Source: an uncultured Holophagales bacterium (GTDB lineage Bacteria > Acidobacteriota > Thermoanaerobaculia > UBA5066). Taken from it: a DNA stretch of 5,807 nt. Where the stretch lies: contig CALBDV010000894.1 in the NCBI GenBank assembly GCA_937927565.1, forward strand, positions 1 through 5,807, written 5' to 3'. The notes beneath the pieces are model-generated. The model was not told the DNA's origin. It saw nothing but the letters and a program-made list of their open reading frames with translations, and ran no database searches. Positions 5,483 to 5,807 of this stretch are shown here, in pieces. The first letter of the stretch is position 1. Each line of letters starts with the position of its first letter. Both the position numbers and the translations under genes were made by a program.

Positions 5483-5807
5483 CTATCGAGGCAGGAGCGT
5501 TCGCGGGTCGTTCGTGCCGTTGTCGATGACCGAGGCGTAGGCCGCGACCGAGGCCCCGGGCGTGGCGGTCGAGAGGACGAGCCTCGCGCCGGAGACGTCG
5601 CCCGGAGCGCCGAGCTCGCGGACGACCCGCGTCAGCTGCGTCATCCCCAGCGGGGGAAGGGCGAAGCTCCTCGATGCGAGCGTCGAGCCGTCCGCCGCCA
5701 CGAGCGTCAGTTCGACGACGGTCTCGGACTCGGCGGCGCTCGCCAGGACGAGATTCGTCCGGAACCCGGCGTCCTCGCGAATGCCGGCGATGGACCAGGA
5801 GTCTCGC
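5483..5807 (-). CDS. C-terminal end of a probable secreted protein with beta-sandwich repeat-like domain, cut by window edge
   Basis: The frame is open from the right edge (codon 5804-5806) to TAG (complement of 5483-5485), giving 107 residues. The GTG at 5701 is internal, since the frame continues upstream in the same style (GFRTNLVLASAAESETVVEL). The visible part alternates short hydrophobic strands with Ser/Thr/Gly turns. It carries the order FRTNLVLAS, VELTLVAADGSTL, PPLGMTQLTRVV, GARLVLSTA and YASVIDNGTNDP. This order resembles a C-terminal domain I know from large secreted Acidobacteriota proteins, typically ending in 'YASVIDN-x-T-x-DP-x-x-x-P'. Such domains usually sit after proteases, FG-GAP or Ig-like modules; the catalytic or adhesive part would lie outside this window. 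It is the first visible gene of the minus-strand group. The assignment as a secreted protein is inference from the domain style; the signal peptide is not visible. Confidence 0.75.
   Translation of the reverse strand, partial: RDSWSIAGIREDAGFRTNLVLASAAESETVVELTLVAADGSTLASRSFALPPLGMTQLTRVVRELGAPGDVSGARLVLSTATPGASVAAYASVIDNGTNDPRTLLPR

Noticed and set aside
3453..5540. A 695-codon open frame on the plus strand, antisense to three genes
   Set aside because: It starts at a TTG inside another gene, has no ribosome site and shows an Arg/Gly/Glu/Val/Asp-rich composition without any domain. The minus strand holds genes with clear motifs and ribosome sites; in GC-rich DNA the opposite frame often lacks stops.
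5483..5701. A separate 72-aa gene starting at GTG 5701
   Set aside because: The reading frame continues upstream to the window edge with the same domain style, so the GTG is internal to a larger gene.
1..5807. tRNA, rRNA, CRISPR, insertion sequence or attachment-site signals
   Set aside because: No repeat-spacer pattern, transposase motif, terminal repeats or RNA-gene structure was seen; coding sequence fills nearly all of the window.

Overview
This window is GC-rich, almost entirely coding, and shows no mobile elements, RNA genes or CRISPR. The best guess for the source is an Acidobacteriota-type genome (for example Thermoanaerobaculia or Holophagae relatives). Three things point there: a 'Sigma70_ECF/TIGR02999-like' sigma factor next to a Ser/Thr kinase-TM-TPR protein, a secreted-protein C-terminus ending in a 'YASVIDN-x-T-x-DP' signature that I associate with that phylum, and the amino-acid style of the small membrane protein. 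Planctomycetota, Myxococcota or Gemmatimonadota cannot be excluded from sequence alone.

Layout. Plus strand: (1) an ECF-type sigma factor missing only its extreme N-terminus at the left edge (3-575), overlapping (2) a membrane-anchored serine/threonine protein kinase with C-terminal TPR repeats (about 568-2649). Minus strand, read right to left: (3) the C-terminal end of a probable secreted protein (5483-5807, cut by the right edge), (4) an M29-like aminopeptidase (4272-5423), (5) a predicted lipoprotein of the 2H phosphoesterase fold (3513-4259), (6) a single-pass membrane protein of unknown function (2708-3472). The two groups converge on a 58-bp gap at 2650-2707, which is bracketed by a perfect 9-bp inverted repeat.

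How they may work together. The sigma/kinase pair looks like a self-contained signalling unit. No anti-sigma gene lies downstream of the sigma gene, and the acidic 'DAED'-like patch of sigma region 2.2 reads Asp-Thr-Thr-Ala. This fits regulation of the sigma factor by phosphorylation from the adjacent kinase, as known for EcfP/PknT of Vibrio parahaemolyticus; here it is inference. The minus-strand genes are spaced 59, 12 and 40 bp apart with good Shine-Dalgarno sites, so they could be one transcript. Three of the four products are predicted to be envelope-located, and the peptidase appears cytoplasmic. No shared pathway can be proven from the sequence.

The most interesting points are the Thr-substituted sigma region 2.2 beside its kinase, the export signal on a 2H phosphoesterase, and the hairpin-forming sequences at the gene ends.
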